Assembly (NCBI GenBank): GCA_005888315.1
Contig: VAWH01000071.1
Location: 1 to 49,361 of the forward strand
Reading direction: 5' to 3'
DNA from: Actinomycetota bacterium
Lineage (GTDB): Bacteria > Actinomycetota > Thermoleophilia > Gaiellales > Gaiellaceae
Length of the DNA stretch: 49,361 nt
This document shows positions 15,789 through 23,207 of the stretch, piece after piece. Both the position numbers and the translations under genes were made by a program. The notes beneath the pieces were generated by a model. The model saw nothing but the letters and a program-made list of their open reading frames with translations. It searched no databases and was not told the DNA's origin. Positions within the stretch are counted from its first letter, which is position 1; every line of letters starts with the position of its first letter.

Positions 15789-17167
15789 TGTGCGGCGTCT
15801 TCGGCATCCGCGCGGCCGACCGCGACGTGGCGCGCGTCAGCTACTTCGGGCTGTTCGCCCTCCAGCATCGCGGCCAGGAGTCGGCCGGCATCGCCGTCTC
15901 CGATCATGGACGACTGACCGTGCTCCGCGACATCGGCCTCGTTACGCAGGTCTTCAGCGAGGAAAAGCTGCGCGGCCTGCACGGCGAGGTCGCGATCGGC
16001 CACACCCGCTATTCGACCACCGGCTCGAGCCACTGGACGAACTCCCAGCCGCTCGTCCACCACGGCCGTGCCCGCACGGTCGCGCTCGGGCACAACGGGA
16101 ATCTCGTCAACGCTGCCGAGCTGCGCGAGCAGCTCGGGGAGGACGGCGTCAGGCTGACGACCACCTCCGACACCGAGGTGATCGCTGCGCTGATCGCGAA
16201 CGATCCGGCGCCGCTGGACGAGGCGGTCGCGCACACGATCGCGCGGCTCGAGGGCGCGTTCTCGGTGACCGCCCTCGCCGAGGGCAAGCTGATCGGCTTC
16301 CGCGACCCGCATGGCTTCCGACCGCTCGTCCTCGGAGCTCTCGACGGAGACTGGGTGCTCGCCTCGGAGACCTGCGCGCTCGACCTCGTCGGCGCGGAGC
16401 TGGAGCGCGAGGTCGGCCGCGGTGAGCTCGTCGTGATCGACGACGAGGGCTGCCGCGCCCAGCAGGCCGTGCCCGAAGCCGACGGCGGGGCGCTCTGCAT
16501 GTTCGAGTTCTTCTACCTCGCGCGGCCGGACACGCGGCTCGCGGGGGTCGAGGTCCACGGGGCGCGCGTCCGCATGGGCGAGCGGCTCGCCGCGGAGGCG
16601 CCCGTCGAGGCAGACCTGGTCCTGCCGATCCCGGATTCGGGGACGCCGGCCGCGATCGGCTTCGCCCGCGCGACCGGAATCGCCTTCAGCGAAGGCCTGA
16701 TCAAGAACCGTTACGTCGGCCGCACCTTCATCGAGCCCGACCAGGGCCTGCGCGAGCAGGGCGTGAAGCTCAAGTTCAACCCGCTCGCCGAGGTGCAGGG
16801 GAAGCGCGTCGTCGCCGTCGACGACTCGATCGTGCGCGGCAACACGACCCGGCAGATCGTGGCGATGCTCTTCGAGGCGGGTGCCGCCGAGGTGCACGTG
16901 CGGGTTTCCTCTCCGCCGATCGTCTCGCAGTGCTACTACGGAATCGACTTCGCCGACGAGGACGAGCTGATTGCCGCGAAGCGGACGGTCGAGGAAGTCC
17001 GCGAGTACATCGGCGCGACTACCCTCGCCTATCTCTCGCTCGAAGGCCTGCAGGCCTCGACGCGGCGGCCGGAATCCTCGTTCTGCCGCGCGTGCCTCAC
17101 GCGGGACTACCCGACGGCGATCCCGCGCGAAGGCACGAAGCTTCGGTTCGAGACGACGCGCGCCTAG
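15788..17167 (+). CDS. purF: Amidophosphoribosyltransferase
   Basis: First committed enzyme of purine synthesis: PRPP and glutamine to phosphoribosylamine. 459 residues. It starts MCGVFGI, so the catalytic Cys is exposed simply by Met removal, with no propeptide. The glutaminase half has HRGQESAGIAVSD, GHTRYSTTG and GHNGNLVN. The phosphoribosyltransferase half has the PRPP loop VVAVDDSIVRGNTTRQIV. Cysteines in ALCMFEF, SQCYYG and FCRACL match the four ligands of the [4Fe-4S] cluster in the Bacillus-type enzyme. ATG shares a base with the purL stop (TGATG), so the two are coupled. Confidence 0.97.
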   Translation: MCGVFGIRAADRDVARVSYFGLFALQHRGQESAGIAVSDHGRLTVLRDIGLVTQVFSEEKLRGLHGEVAIGHTRYSTTGSSHWTNSQPLVHHGRARTVALGHNGNLVNAAELREQLGEDGVRLTTTSDTEVIAALIANDPAPLDEAVAHTIARLEGAFSVTALAEGKLIGFRDPHGFRPLVLGALDGDWVLASETCALDLVGAELEREVGRGELVVIDDEGCRAQQAVPEADGGALCMFEFFYLARPDTRLAGVEVHGARVRMGERLAAEAPVEADLVLPIPDSGTPAAIGFARATGIAFSEGLIKNRYVGRTFIEPDQGLREQGVKLKFNPLAEVQGKRVVAVDDSIVRGNTTRQIVAMLFEAGAAEVHVRVSSPPIVSQCYYGIDFADEDELIAAKRTVEEVREYIGATTLAYLSLEGLQASTRRPESSFCRACLTRDYPTAIPREGTKLRFETTRA

Positions 17168-17174
17168 GAGCGCG

Positions 17175-17441
17175 CTACTGCTCGAGCACCCGGCTCGCCT
17201 TGGCGATGCCGCGACTGAGGATGTAGAACGCGGTCAGGATCGTCGTGTAGAGCACCCACTGCCGCGTGTCGACGGAGTCGGCGACGATCCAGATCAGGGC
17301 GAAGATCAGCTCGATCAGGAAGTAGACCGCGAACTCTGCGTTGCCGGGAATCGGCATCCGCGCGCCGGCCCACGTGCCCGGAGCCATCCCGCCCATGCTC
17401 GGGGGACGTGTCCCGCCCGGCTCGGTCGGAGTCGTCGTCAT
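17175..17441 (-). CDS. Small membrane protein of unknown function
   Basis: 88 residues. The first 30 are Pro/Gly/Thr-rich; two hydrophobic segments follow (FAVYFLIELIFALIWIVADSV and VLYTTILTAFYILSRGIA). Start ATG has AGGAGA seven bases upstream. It lies 41 bases after ctaG on the same strand, so it could be co-transcribed with it. The 3' end meets purF with only seven bases between stops. I do not recognise a family. Confidence 0.65.
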   Translation of the reverse strand: MTTTPTEPGGTRPPSMGGMAPGTWAGARMPIPGNAEFAVYFLIELIFALIWIVADSVDTRQWVLYTTILTAFYILSRGIAKASRVLEQ

Positions 17442-17482
17442 TGCTGTCTCTCCTTTCTACGCAGAACCTGCCGAAGCAAGGT

Positions 17483-18370
17483 TCAGCGTGGCCCGGAAAG
17501 CTCCTGCGCCCTCCCGTACCGAACGGCGCGCCGCACAGCCCGCGGGTCCAAGCCTCGCTCGAGCAGCTCTTGCCGGAGCTCTCCCTCCGCGCCCAGCCGC
17601 AAGAACAGCCACGCGAGCGCGGCAAGCGTGACGAGCGAGCCCTCGATCATCATCACCGTCCCCGCCAGCGCCTGGTCGTGCAGCGGCGTGATCCCCCAGC
17701 GCGGGTGAGCGTGCACGTAGTACGGGTAGAAAACCGTCCCCGACCAAAGGAAGACGTTGCCGAAAGCCGTCTCGAACAACCGCACGAGCGCGATGTAGCC
17801 GAGCTTGAAGCCCGTTCCGAACCACTCCGGCCCCGGCAGCGTCTCGACGACCGGCGACCACATCAGCGCGCCGTAGGAGAAGAAGCAGACGTGCTCGAAG
17901 GCGTGCACGCTCGGGTTGTGCAGCGCCGCCTGGTACATGAACGGGATATGCCAGAGCGCGAGGTTGTAGGCCCAGAGCGGCAGGGCTACGGCGGGATGCG
18001 TCAGGAAGCGGAGCTTGTTGACGAGGTGGAAACGCAGCAGCGGCTGAAGCATCGGCCCGGTCAGGCCCACGACGAAGCAGAGCGGCGCCAGGTCGCCGAT
18101 CAGGACGTGCTGCAGCATGTGCATGAACAGGAATTCGGACGCGAAGGCGTCGATCGGCGAGACGAGCGCCAGCAGCACGAGCGCGAAGCCGAGCCAGAAG
18201 ACGAAGCGCCGCCAGGCGGGGACAGGCGTCCCCCGGCGGCGAAGCGTGCGTGCGCGCTTCCCGTAGAGAAACGCCAGCAGCGCTGCGGGCACGAGTTGCC
18301 AGGGTTCAAGCGCCCAGCTCGTCAGCAGCGACGGCCCGTGTGGGCCGACCCAGACGTGGTACAGCAGCAC
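17483..18370 (-). CDS. ctaG: Cytochrome c oxidase assembly protein, CtaG (caa3) type
   Basis: Integral membrane protein of 295 residues with about seven helices. Family motifs are FLYGKRARTLRRRG after the first helix, SEFLFMHMLQHVLIGDLAPLC with His residues, a conserved HIPFMYQAALHN and HDQALAGTVMMIEGS. CtaG proteins deliver copper or otherwise help mature the oxidase. Start is GTG at 18370, eight bases after TACGCT on the minus strand, so the message is probably leaderless. The start faces that of the divergent VOC gene with only 20 bases between them. Confidence 0.9.
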   Translation of the reverse strand: MLLYHVWVGPHGPSLLTSWALEPWQLVPAALLAFLYGKRARTLRRRGTPVPAWRRFVFWLGFALVLLALVSPIDAFASEFLFMHMLQHVLIGDLAPLCFVVGLTGPMLQPLLRFHLVNKLRFLTHPAVALPLWAYNLALWHIPFMYQAALHNPSVHAFEHVCFFSYGALMWSPVVETLPGPEWFGTGFKLGYIALVRLFETAFGNVFLWSGTVFYPYYVHAHPRWGITPLHDQALAGTVMMIEGSLVTLAALAWLFLRLGAEGELRQELLERGLDPRAVRRAVRYGRAQELSGPR

Positions 18371-18377
18371 CAGTGTC

Positions 18378-18384
18378 TAGCGTA
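18378..18384. promoter_or_regulatory. Shared symmetric -10 element (TAGCGTA) for ctaG and the VOC gene
   Basis: Read forward it is TAGCGT, 7 bases before the GTG of the VOC gene; read on the minus strand it is TACGCT, 8 bases before the GTG of ctaG. Both match TANNNT. The two -10 boxes overlap by five base pairs, so polymerase could load in either direction at one site. Confidence 0.55.
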
Positions 18385-18390
18385 GATGCC

Positions 18391-19002
18391 GTGCACCTCT
18401 TCCATTACCACCTGGTGACGAGCAAGGTGCGGGACGTCGAGGCGCGGTACATCGCCAAGCTGGGTTTTCAGCTCGTCGCGCGCTACGGCCGGATCGGCGA
18501 CGAGCAGACGCACTTCGAGGCGGGCGTCGCGTGGGACGAGCTCGACCGGCTCGGCTTTCGGCTGCGCCTATCGGAGCTGGAGCGCGGCGCCGTCAACGTC
18601 GTCGTCCAGCCGGGCCAGTGGGACCTGCCGCGCATCGACCACGTCGGCTTCGCGCTCGACGAGGACGAGTTCATCGACGTGATGGAACGGGCGCAGCGGC
18701 TGGAGCTGCGGGTCCAGGAGTACCCCGGCCGCCGCACCTTCGTCGCCACCGGCGCCGGTTACCGAGTCGAGATCCACCCGCCGCGCGACTGGATCGAAGA
18801 CCTGCTCGCCGAGGCCGAGACCATGCGCCTCGCCGGCTTGCGGTTGAAGTCCGAGAATCCGGCTGCGCAGGCGACGGCGCTCGCCCAGCTGCTCGAGTCG
18901 GTCGTGGACGACAACCGCGTCCAGGTCGGGGAGGCATTCGTGCAGTTCGTCGAGGGCGGCCCGCCGGGGCGGCCGCAGCTCGACGGCGAGCTGTTTGCCT
19001 AG
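18391..19002 (+). CDS. VOC-fold protein of unknown substrate
   Basis: 203 residues. The start HLFHYHLVTSKVRDVEARYIAKLGFQLVARYG and later DHVGFALDEDEFIDVMERAQ and FVATGAGYRVEIHPP give the VOC fold, followed by a helical tail of about 60 residues (LAQLLESVVDDNRVQVGEAFVQFVEGG) that ordinary glyoxalases lack. The GTG at 18391 is placed by the -10 box and by family alignment; the frame is open upstream to 18250 but that part runs through the ctaG promoter and gene. Substrate unknown. Confidence 0.75.
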   Translation: MHLFHYHLVTSKVRDVEARYIAKLGFQLVARYGRIGDEQTHFEAGVAWDELDRLGFRLRLSELERGAVNVVVQPGQWDLPRIDHVGFALDEDEFIDVMERAQRLELRVQEYPGRRTFVATGAGYRVEIHPPRDWIEDLLAEAETMRLAGLRLKSENPAAQATALAQLLESVVDDNRVQVGEAFVQFVEGGPPGRPQLDGELFA

Positions 19003-19103
19003 CGATCGGCCGCCAAGGCTGGCTGGCGAGCCGCGCAAACCTCAAAACCATCTGCAGTCCCGCGCAAGCGGCGAACAAGGAGCACACCGGCGCTCGCGAG
19101 ACG

Positions 19104-19109
19104 TAACCT
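19104..19109 (+). promoter_or_regulatory. -10 element of the arginase-fold gene
   Basis: TAACCT, eight bases before the ATG at 19118; fits the leaderless pattern of the window. Confidence 0.45.
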
Positions 19110-19117
19110 CGGAGCGC

Positions 19118-19987
19118 ATGGAGGTCACACTGATTCAAGTCCCGTACCACGCCGGCGACGAGCGCCACGGCTCGAGCGACGGGCCTGGGCGGTTCGTCGC
19201 GGCCGGGGCCGTGGACGTGTTTAGCGCGCGCGGCCTCGACGTCGCTCTCGACACGATCGACCGCGGGGGCCCGTTCCGCGACACGGCGGCCTCGGCGGCG
19301 CAGGTGAACAGGCGGCTCGCCGACGTCGTACGGCAGGCAGTCGACCGCGGCCGGCTACCGGTGGTCTTGTCAGGCTCGTGCAACGCGGCAATGGGCGTCC
19401 TCGCCGGCTTCGACCACGCCCGCTGCGGTGCCGTCTGGCTTGACGCTCATGCCGACTTCAACACGCCGGAGTCGGGCATGAGCGGGTTCTTTCCCGGCAT
19501 GTCGCTGGCGATCGTCACCGGTCACTGCTACCGCAGCTACTGGTCCCAGATCGGCAATAGCGCCCCGCTGGCCGAGGACACGATCGTCATGTTCGGCGTC
19601 CGTGACCTGTGGCCGGAAGCCGAGCGCGAGCGCCTAGAGCGATCGGCCATCGCGGTCGTGCCCTGGCGCGACGGCCGGCCCCAGGGCGATGTCGAGGAAG
19701 CGCTCGACGAGCTGGCCCGGCGCGTTCAGGACATTTACCTCCACATCGACTTCGACGGGTTCGCTCCCGAGGTCGCGCCGGGGATCGTCGACGAGCCGGC
19801 GCCGGGCGGACTGTCGCTCGCTGACGCGGAGGAGATCGTGCGTGGCACCGCCGAGCGCTTTCGCATCCGCGCCGCGACCCTGGCCACCTACACTCCCGAG
19901 CGCGACCAGGATGACAAGACGTTGCGGGTCGGCCTTCGTCTGCTCGAGCTGCTCGCCGACTATGCCAACGCAGCCCCGAAACCCTGA
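19118..19987 (+). CDS. Arginase/ureohydrolase-fold protein with an altered metal site
   Basis: 289 residues of the arginase-agmatinase-formiminoglutamase fold. The second metal motif is intact (LDAHADFN, 108-115) and the third is HIDFDGFAPE with Asp211 and Asp213. The first motif, normally GGDH, is SGSCNAAMG (85-93), so the usual His ligand is replaced by Asn. The canonical two-manganese site is therefore incomplete, and hydrolysis of arginine or agmatine should not be assumed. The ATG at 19118 follows a -10 box closely. It lies between the VOC gene and purM, without close coupling to either. Confidence 0.8.
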   Translation: MEVTLIQVPYHAGDERHGSSDGPGRFVAAGAVDVFSARGLDVALDTIDRGGPFRDTAASAAQVNRRLADVVRQAVDRGRLPVVLSGSCNAAMGVLAGFDHARCGAVWLDAHADFNTPESGMSGFFPGMSLAIVTGHCYRSYWSQIGNSAPLAEDTIVMFGVRDLWPEAERERLERSAIAVVPWRDGRPQGDVEEALDELARRVQDIYLHIDFDGFAPEVAPGIVDEPAPGGLSLADAEEIVRGTAERFRIRAATLATYTPERDQDDKTLRVGLRLLELLADYANAAPKP

Positions 19988-20069
19988 CGACCAGGTTGGC
20001 TGCGTCGGCAGACAGCCCGGGGTCTGATCCCAGACATGTACGGGTCTGCCAGGCGCTGCACGGGGCGCT

Positions 20070-20075
20070 TACAGT
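20070..20075 (+). promoter_or_regulatory. -10 element of purM
   Basis: TACAGT, six bases before the GTG of purM; implies a leaderless purMNH message. Confidence 0.5.
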
Positions 20076-20081
20076 TCGGCT

Positions 20082-20990
20082 GTGGGGGAGCCCGGAAAAA
20101 CGTACGCCGAGGCCGGGGTCTCGTTGACGGCGGCCGACGCCGTGGTAGGACGCCTGCGAAACGCAGTCGAGTCGACTGGCACGAACGGATTTGGCGCCTT
20201 CGCGGGCCTCTACCCACTCGATGACGACCGGTTCCTCGCCGCCTCGACCGACGGGGTCGGCACGAAGCTGATCGTCGCCCGCGAGCGAGGACGGCTGCTC
20301 GATTGCGGCCACGATCTTGCAGCCCACTGCATTAACGACGTCCTGACGACCGGTGCCAAGCCGCTCTTCCTGCTCGACTACGTCGCAGCGAACGCGATCG
20401 AGCTTGACGAGGTAGCGCAACTGGTCGAGGGAGCGGCCGAGGTCTGCCGGGAGGCGCGTTGCGCGCTGCTCGGGGGTGAGACGGCCGAGCTGCCCGGCAT
20501 CTACCGCGACAACGAGCTGGATTTCGCCGGAACGTGCGTCGGCATCGTCGACCGTGAAGCGGTGATCGACGGCTCGCAGGTGAAAGCCGGCGACGCGATC
20601 CTCGGTTTTCCCTCTTCGGGGCTTCACGCGAACGGCTTCACACTCGTCCGGCGAGTGCTCGAGAAGGAGGACTACGACGGGCCGGACCTGCTCGCACCGA
20701 CTCGCCTCTACCTAGAGGACGTGCAGGAGCTCCGCGGCCGAGCGGACGTCCGGGCGCTCGCGAACGTGACCGGCGGCGGCATCCTCGGCAACCTTTCGCG
20801 CGTGCTGCCTGAGGGTCGCCAGGCCGAGATCGACTGGGGCGCCTGGGAACGGCCGGCCGTCTTCGACTGGCTCGGGCGGCACGTAGACGAGGCGGAGCTG
20901 CGGCAGGTCTTCAATCTCGGCATCGGCTTCTGTGCGGTCGTTCCGGCCGCCGACGCCGGGGGCGAGCTCGTCATCGGTGAGATCCAATGA
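20082..20990 (+). CDS. purM: Phosphoribosylformylglycinamidine cyclo-ligase
   Basis: Converts FGAM to AIR with ATP. 302 residues, shorter than the usual 340 or so. Motifs: KTYAEAGVSL, STDGVGTKLIVA, HCINDVLTTGAKPLFLLDYVA, LLGGETAELPG, FPSSGLHANGFTLVR and VTGGGILGNLSRVLP. The start is GTG, directly after a -10 box. Its stop overlaps the purN ATG by four bases. It begins the purM-purN-purH operon. Confidence 0.96.
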   Translation: MGEPGKTYAEAGVSLTAADAVVGRLRNAVESTGTNGFGAFAGLYPLDDDRFLAASTDGVGTKLIVARERGRLLDCGHDLAAHCINDVLTTGAKPLFLLDYVAANAIELDEVAQLVEGAAEVCREARCALLGGETAELPGIYRDNELDFAGTCVGIVDREAVIDGSQVKAGDAILGFPSSGLHANGFTLVRRVLEKEDYDGPDLLAPTRLYLEDVQELRGRADVRALANVTGGGILGNLSRVLPEGRQAEIDWGAWERPAVFDWLGRHVDEAELRQVFNLGIGFCAVVPAADAGGELVIGEIQ

Positions 20991-21553
20991 TCGGCGTCCT
21001 CGTCAGCGGCAAGGGGTCGAACCTGCAGGCGTTGCTCGACGCGGGCCTGCCGGTCGTCGCGGTCGCGTCCAACAACACGAAGGCGGAGGCGCTCGACCGG
21101 GCCGCGAGGGCCGGGGTCGAAGCGGCCGCCTTTCCGGCGGTGGAGTTCGCGTCGCGGGAGCGGCGGGATGAGGAGCTCGCGGAATGGCTCGCCGAGCGAG
21201 GCGTCGAGCTCGTCGTCCTCGCGGGCTACATGCAGCTCCTGTCGGCGCCGTTCCTCGAGCGCTTTCCCGGCCGGATCCTGAACGTGCACCCGTCGCTGCT
21301 GCCGGCGTTTCCCGGCGCGCACGCCGTCGAGGACGCGCTCGCACATGGCGTCAAGGTCACGGGTGCGACGGTCCACTTCGTCGACGAGGGCATCGACACC
21401 GGCCCGATCGTGTTCCAGGAAGCGGTGGAGGTCCGGGAGGGCGACACGGCTGAGACGTTGCACGCCCGGATCCAGCAGGTTGAGCACCGGCTGTTGCCCG
21501 AGGCGGCCCGGCTCTTCCTCGACGGCAAGCTGACGGCCGCCGTCTCCGCGTGA
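20987..21553 (+). CDS. purN: Phosphoribosylglycinamide formyltransferase
   Basis: Transfers a formyl group from 10-formyltetrahydrofolate to GAR. 188 residues, usual length. MIGVLVSGKGSNLQALLDAG carries the phosphate loop. LAGYMQLLSAPFLERFPGRILNVHPSLLPAFPGAHAVEDAL contains the catalytic Asn-His pair (N-V-H-P-S-L-L-P). VTGATVHFVDEGIDTGPIV contains the catalytic Asp. Overlaps purM by four bases and ends 25 bases before purH. Confidence 0.97.
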   Translation: MIGVLVSGKGSNLQALLDAGLPVVAVASNNTKAEALDRAARAGVEAAAFPAVEFASRERRDEELAEWLAERGVELVVLAGYMQLLSAPFLERFPGRILNVHPSLLPAFPGAHAVEDALAHGVKVTGATVHFVDEGIDTGPIVFQEAVEVREGDTAETLHARIQQVEHRLLPEAARLFLDGKLTAAVSA

Positions 21554-21555
21554 TC

Positions 21556-21583
21556 GTCGTCGGCCAACAGGTTGGCCGATGAT
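21556..21583 (+). promoter_or_regulatory. Hairpin over the purH translation start
   Basis: CGGCCAAC (21561-21568) and GTTGGCCG (21571-21578) are perfect inverted arms. The stem can extend outward by T-A, G-U, C-G, T-A and G-U pairs, taking in the purH ATG (21579-21581). The only Shine-Dalgarno-like bases (AGG) lie in the loop. Folding would block or gate purH translation after purN. Confidence 0.6.
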
Positions 21584-23117
21584 CACGCGCGCGCTGATCT
21601 CGGTCCACGACAAGTCGGGCCTGGACGAGTTCGCGCAGGGGCTGGTCGAGCTGGGCGTCGAGATCGTCTCGAGCGGCGGCACGAGCGCGTACCTCGAGGA
21701 AATGCGCATCCCGGTGACGCGGATCGAGGAGATCACGCAGGTGCCGGAGCTGCTCGGCGGCCGAGTCAAGACCCTGCACCCGCGAATTCACGCCGCGATT
21801 CTCGCCCGGCGGGACCAGCCGGACGATCTCGCGGCCCTCGAGGAGCAGGAGATCCAGCCGATCGACCTCGTCTGCGTCAACCTCTATCCGTTCCGTGAGA
21901 CGGTCGCCCGGCACGGCGTGCGCGAGGAGGACGCGGTCGAAGTGATCGACGTCGGCGGCCCCGCCATGCTCCGCGCCGCCGCGAAGAACTTCGCCCACGT
22001 CGCGCCGGTTTGCCGGGGGCCGCAGTACGAGCGCGTCCTCGAAGAGCTGCGCCGCGACGGCGAGCTGTCGCTCGAAACGCGCCGCGAGCTCGCCGCCGAG
22101 GCGTTCTCGGTCACCGCCGCCTACGAGGCCTCGATCGCGGCGTGGTTCATGGACCGAGACACGTTTCCCGACCGGCTGATCCCAGCGTTCGAGAAGGCGC
22201 TCGATCTCTCGTACGGCGAGAACCCACACCAGCGCGCGGCCTACTACGCCGAGATCGGCGCCCGACGGCACCTGCTCTCGCAGGTCGAGCAGCTGCACGG
22301 GCGTGAGCTCTCTTACAACAACCTCAACGACCTGAACGCGGCGCGGCTCTGCCTGCGCGAGTTCGAGCTGCCCGCCTGCGTGATCGTCAAGCACGCGAAC
22401 CCGTGCGGCGTCTCGGTCGCAGGCTCGATCGAGCACGCGTACGAACGCGCGCTGGCCGCTGACCCGGTTGCCGCGTACGGAGGCGTCGTGATCCTGAACC
22501 GCCTGGTTTCTGAGGAGCTCGCCGATCTGCTCGTCGGGCAGTTCGTCGAGGTTTTGTTCGCGCCCGGCTACGACGAGGCCGCGCTCGAGACGCTGATGCA
22601 GAAGCCGGCAACGCGCATCCTCGTCGATCGCGAGCGTCGCCGGGGCGCGCCGGGCGAGCGGGACTTCAAGCGCGTCCTCGGCGGCCTGCTCGTCCAGGAT
22701 CGAGACTGGGACATCGAGGACCGTGCCGGAATGGAGGTCGTCAGCGGCGAGGCGACCGAGACGCTCTGGGGGGACCTCCTCTTCGCCTGGCGCGTCTGCA
22801 AGCACGTGACCTCGAACGCGATCGTGCTCGCCCGCGACCTGCAGACACTCGGCATCGGAGCGGGCCAGATGAGCCGTGTCGACTCGGTGCGGATCGCGCT
22901 CGAGAAGGCGCGCGAGCACGGCCACGATCTCACCGGCGCGGTGCTCGCCTCGGACGCGTTCTTCCCGTTTGCGGACGGCCCCGAGTTGGCTCTGCGGGCC
23001 GGCGTCTCGGCGTTCATCCAGCCCGGCGGCTCGAAGCGGGACGCCGAGGTGATCGCCGCGGTCGAGCGGGCCGGCGCGACGATGGTCTTCACCGGCCGCA
23101 GGCATTTCCGGCACTGA
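21579..23117 (+). CDS. purH: Bifunctional AICAR transformylase / IMP cyclohydrolase
   Basis: Last two steps to IMP. 512 residues, usual length. The N-terminal cyclohydrolase (MGS-like) domain has ALISVHDKSG, SSGGTSAYLEE, GGRVKTLHPRIHAAIL and VDVGGPAMLRAAAKN-type sequence. The transformylase domain has SYGENPHQRAAYY, LSYNNLNDLNAARLC, VIVKHANPCGVS (catalytic Lys-His), RVDSVRIAL and SDAFFPFADG. It ends FTGRRHFRH as expected. Its initiation region is embedded in a hairpin. Confidence 0.98.
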   Translation: MITRALISVHDKSGLDEFAQGLVELGVEIVSSGGTSAYLEEMRIPVTRIEEITQVPELLGGRVKTLHPRIHAAILARRDQPDDLAALEEQEIQPIDLVCVNLYPFRETVARHGVREEDAVEVIDVGGPAMLRAAAKNFAHVAPVCRGPQYERVLEELRRDGELSLETRRELAAEAFSVTAAYEASIAAWFMDRDTFPDRLIPAFEKALDLSYGENPHQRAAYYAEIGARRHLLSQVEQLHGRELSYNNLNDLNAARLCLREFELPACVIVKHANPCGVSVAGSIEHAYERALAADPVAAYGGVVILNRLVSEELADLLVGQFVEVLFAPGYDEAALETLMQKPATRILVDRERRRGAPGERDFKRVLGGLLVQDRDWDIEDRAGMEVVSGEATETLWGDLLFAWRVCKHVTSNAIVLARDLQTLGIGAGQMSRVDSVRIALEKAREHGHDLTGAVLASDAFFPFADGPELALRAGVSAFIQPGGSKRDAEVIAAVERAGATMVFTGRRHFRH

Positions 23118-23157
23118 GGCGGCCTTGAATCTTTTCCGCTGGATAGCTGGAATAGGG

Positions 23158-23176
23158 CGCGACCGGATCGCGTTTT
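23158..23176 (+). terminator. Possible weak terminator after purH
   Basis: CGCGA (23158-23162), loop CCGGA, TCGCG (23168-23172), then TTTT. The five-pair stem is short, so function is uncertain. Confidence 0.3.
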
Positions 23177-23207
23177 GCCGCTCCAACGAACAGAGAGGGA
23201 GGAAGAC

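Noticed and set aside
21357-23186. 609-codon open frame antisense to purN/purH
   Set aside because: High GC makes long open frames opposite real genes. The translation is Arg/Asp/Val-rich without any known motif, while purH on the other strand is complete.
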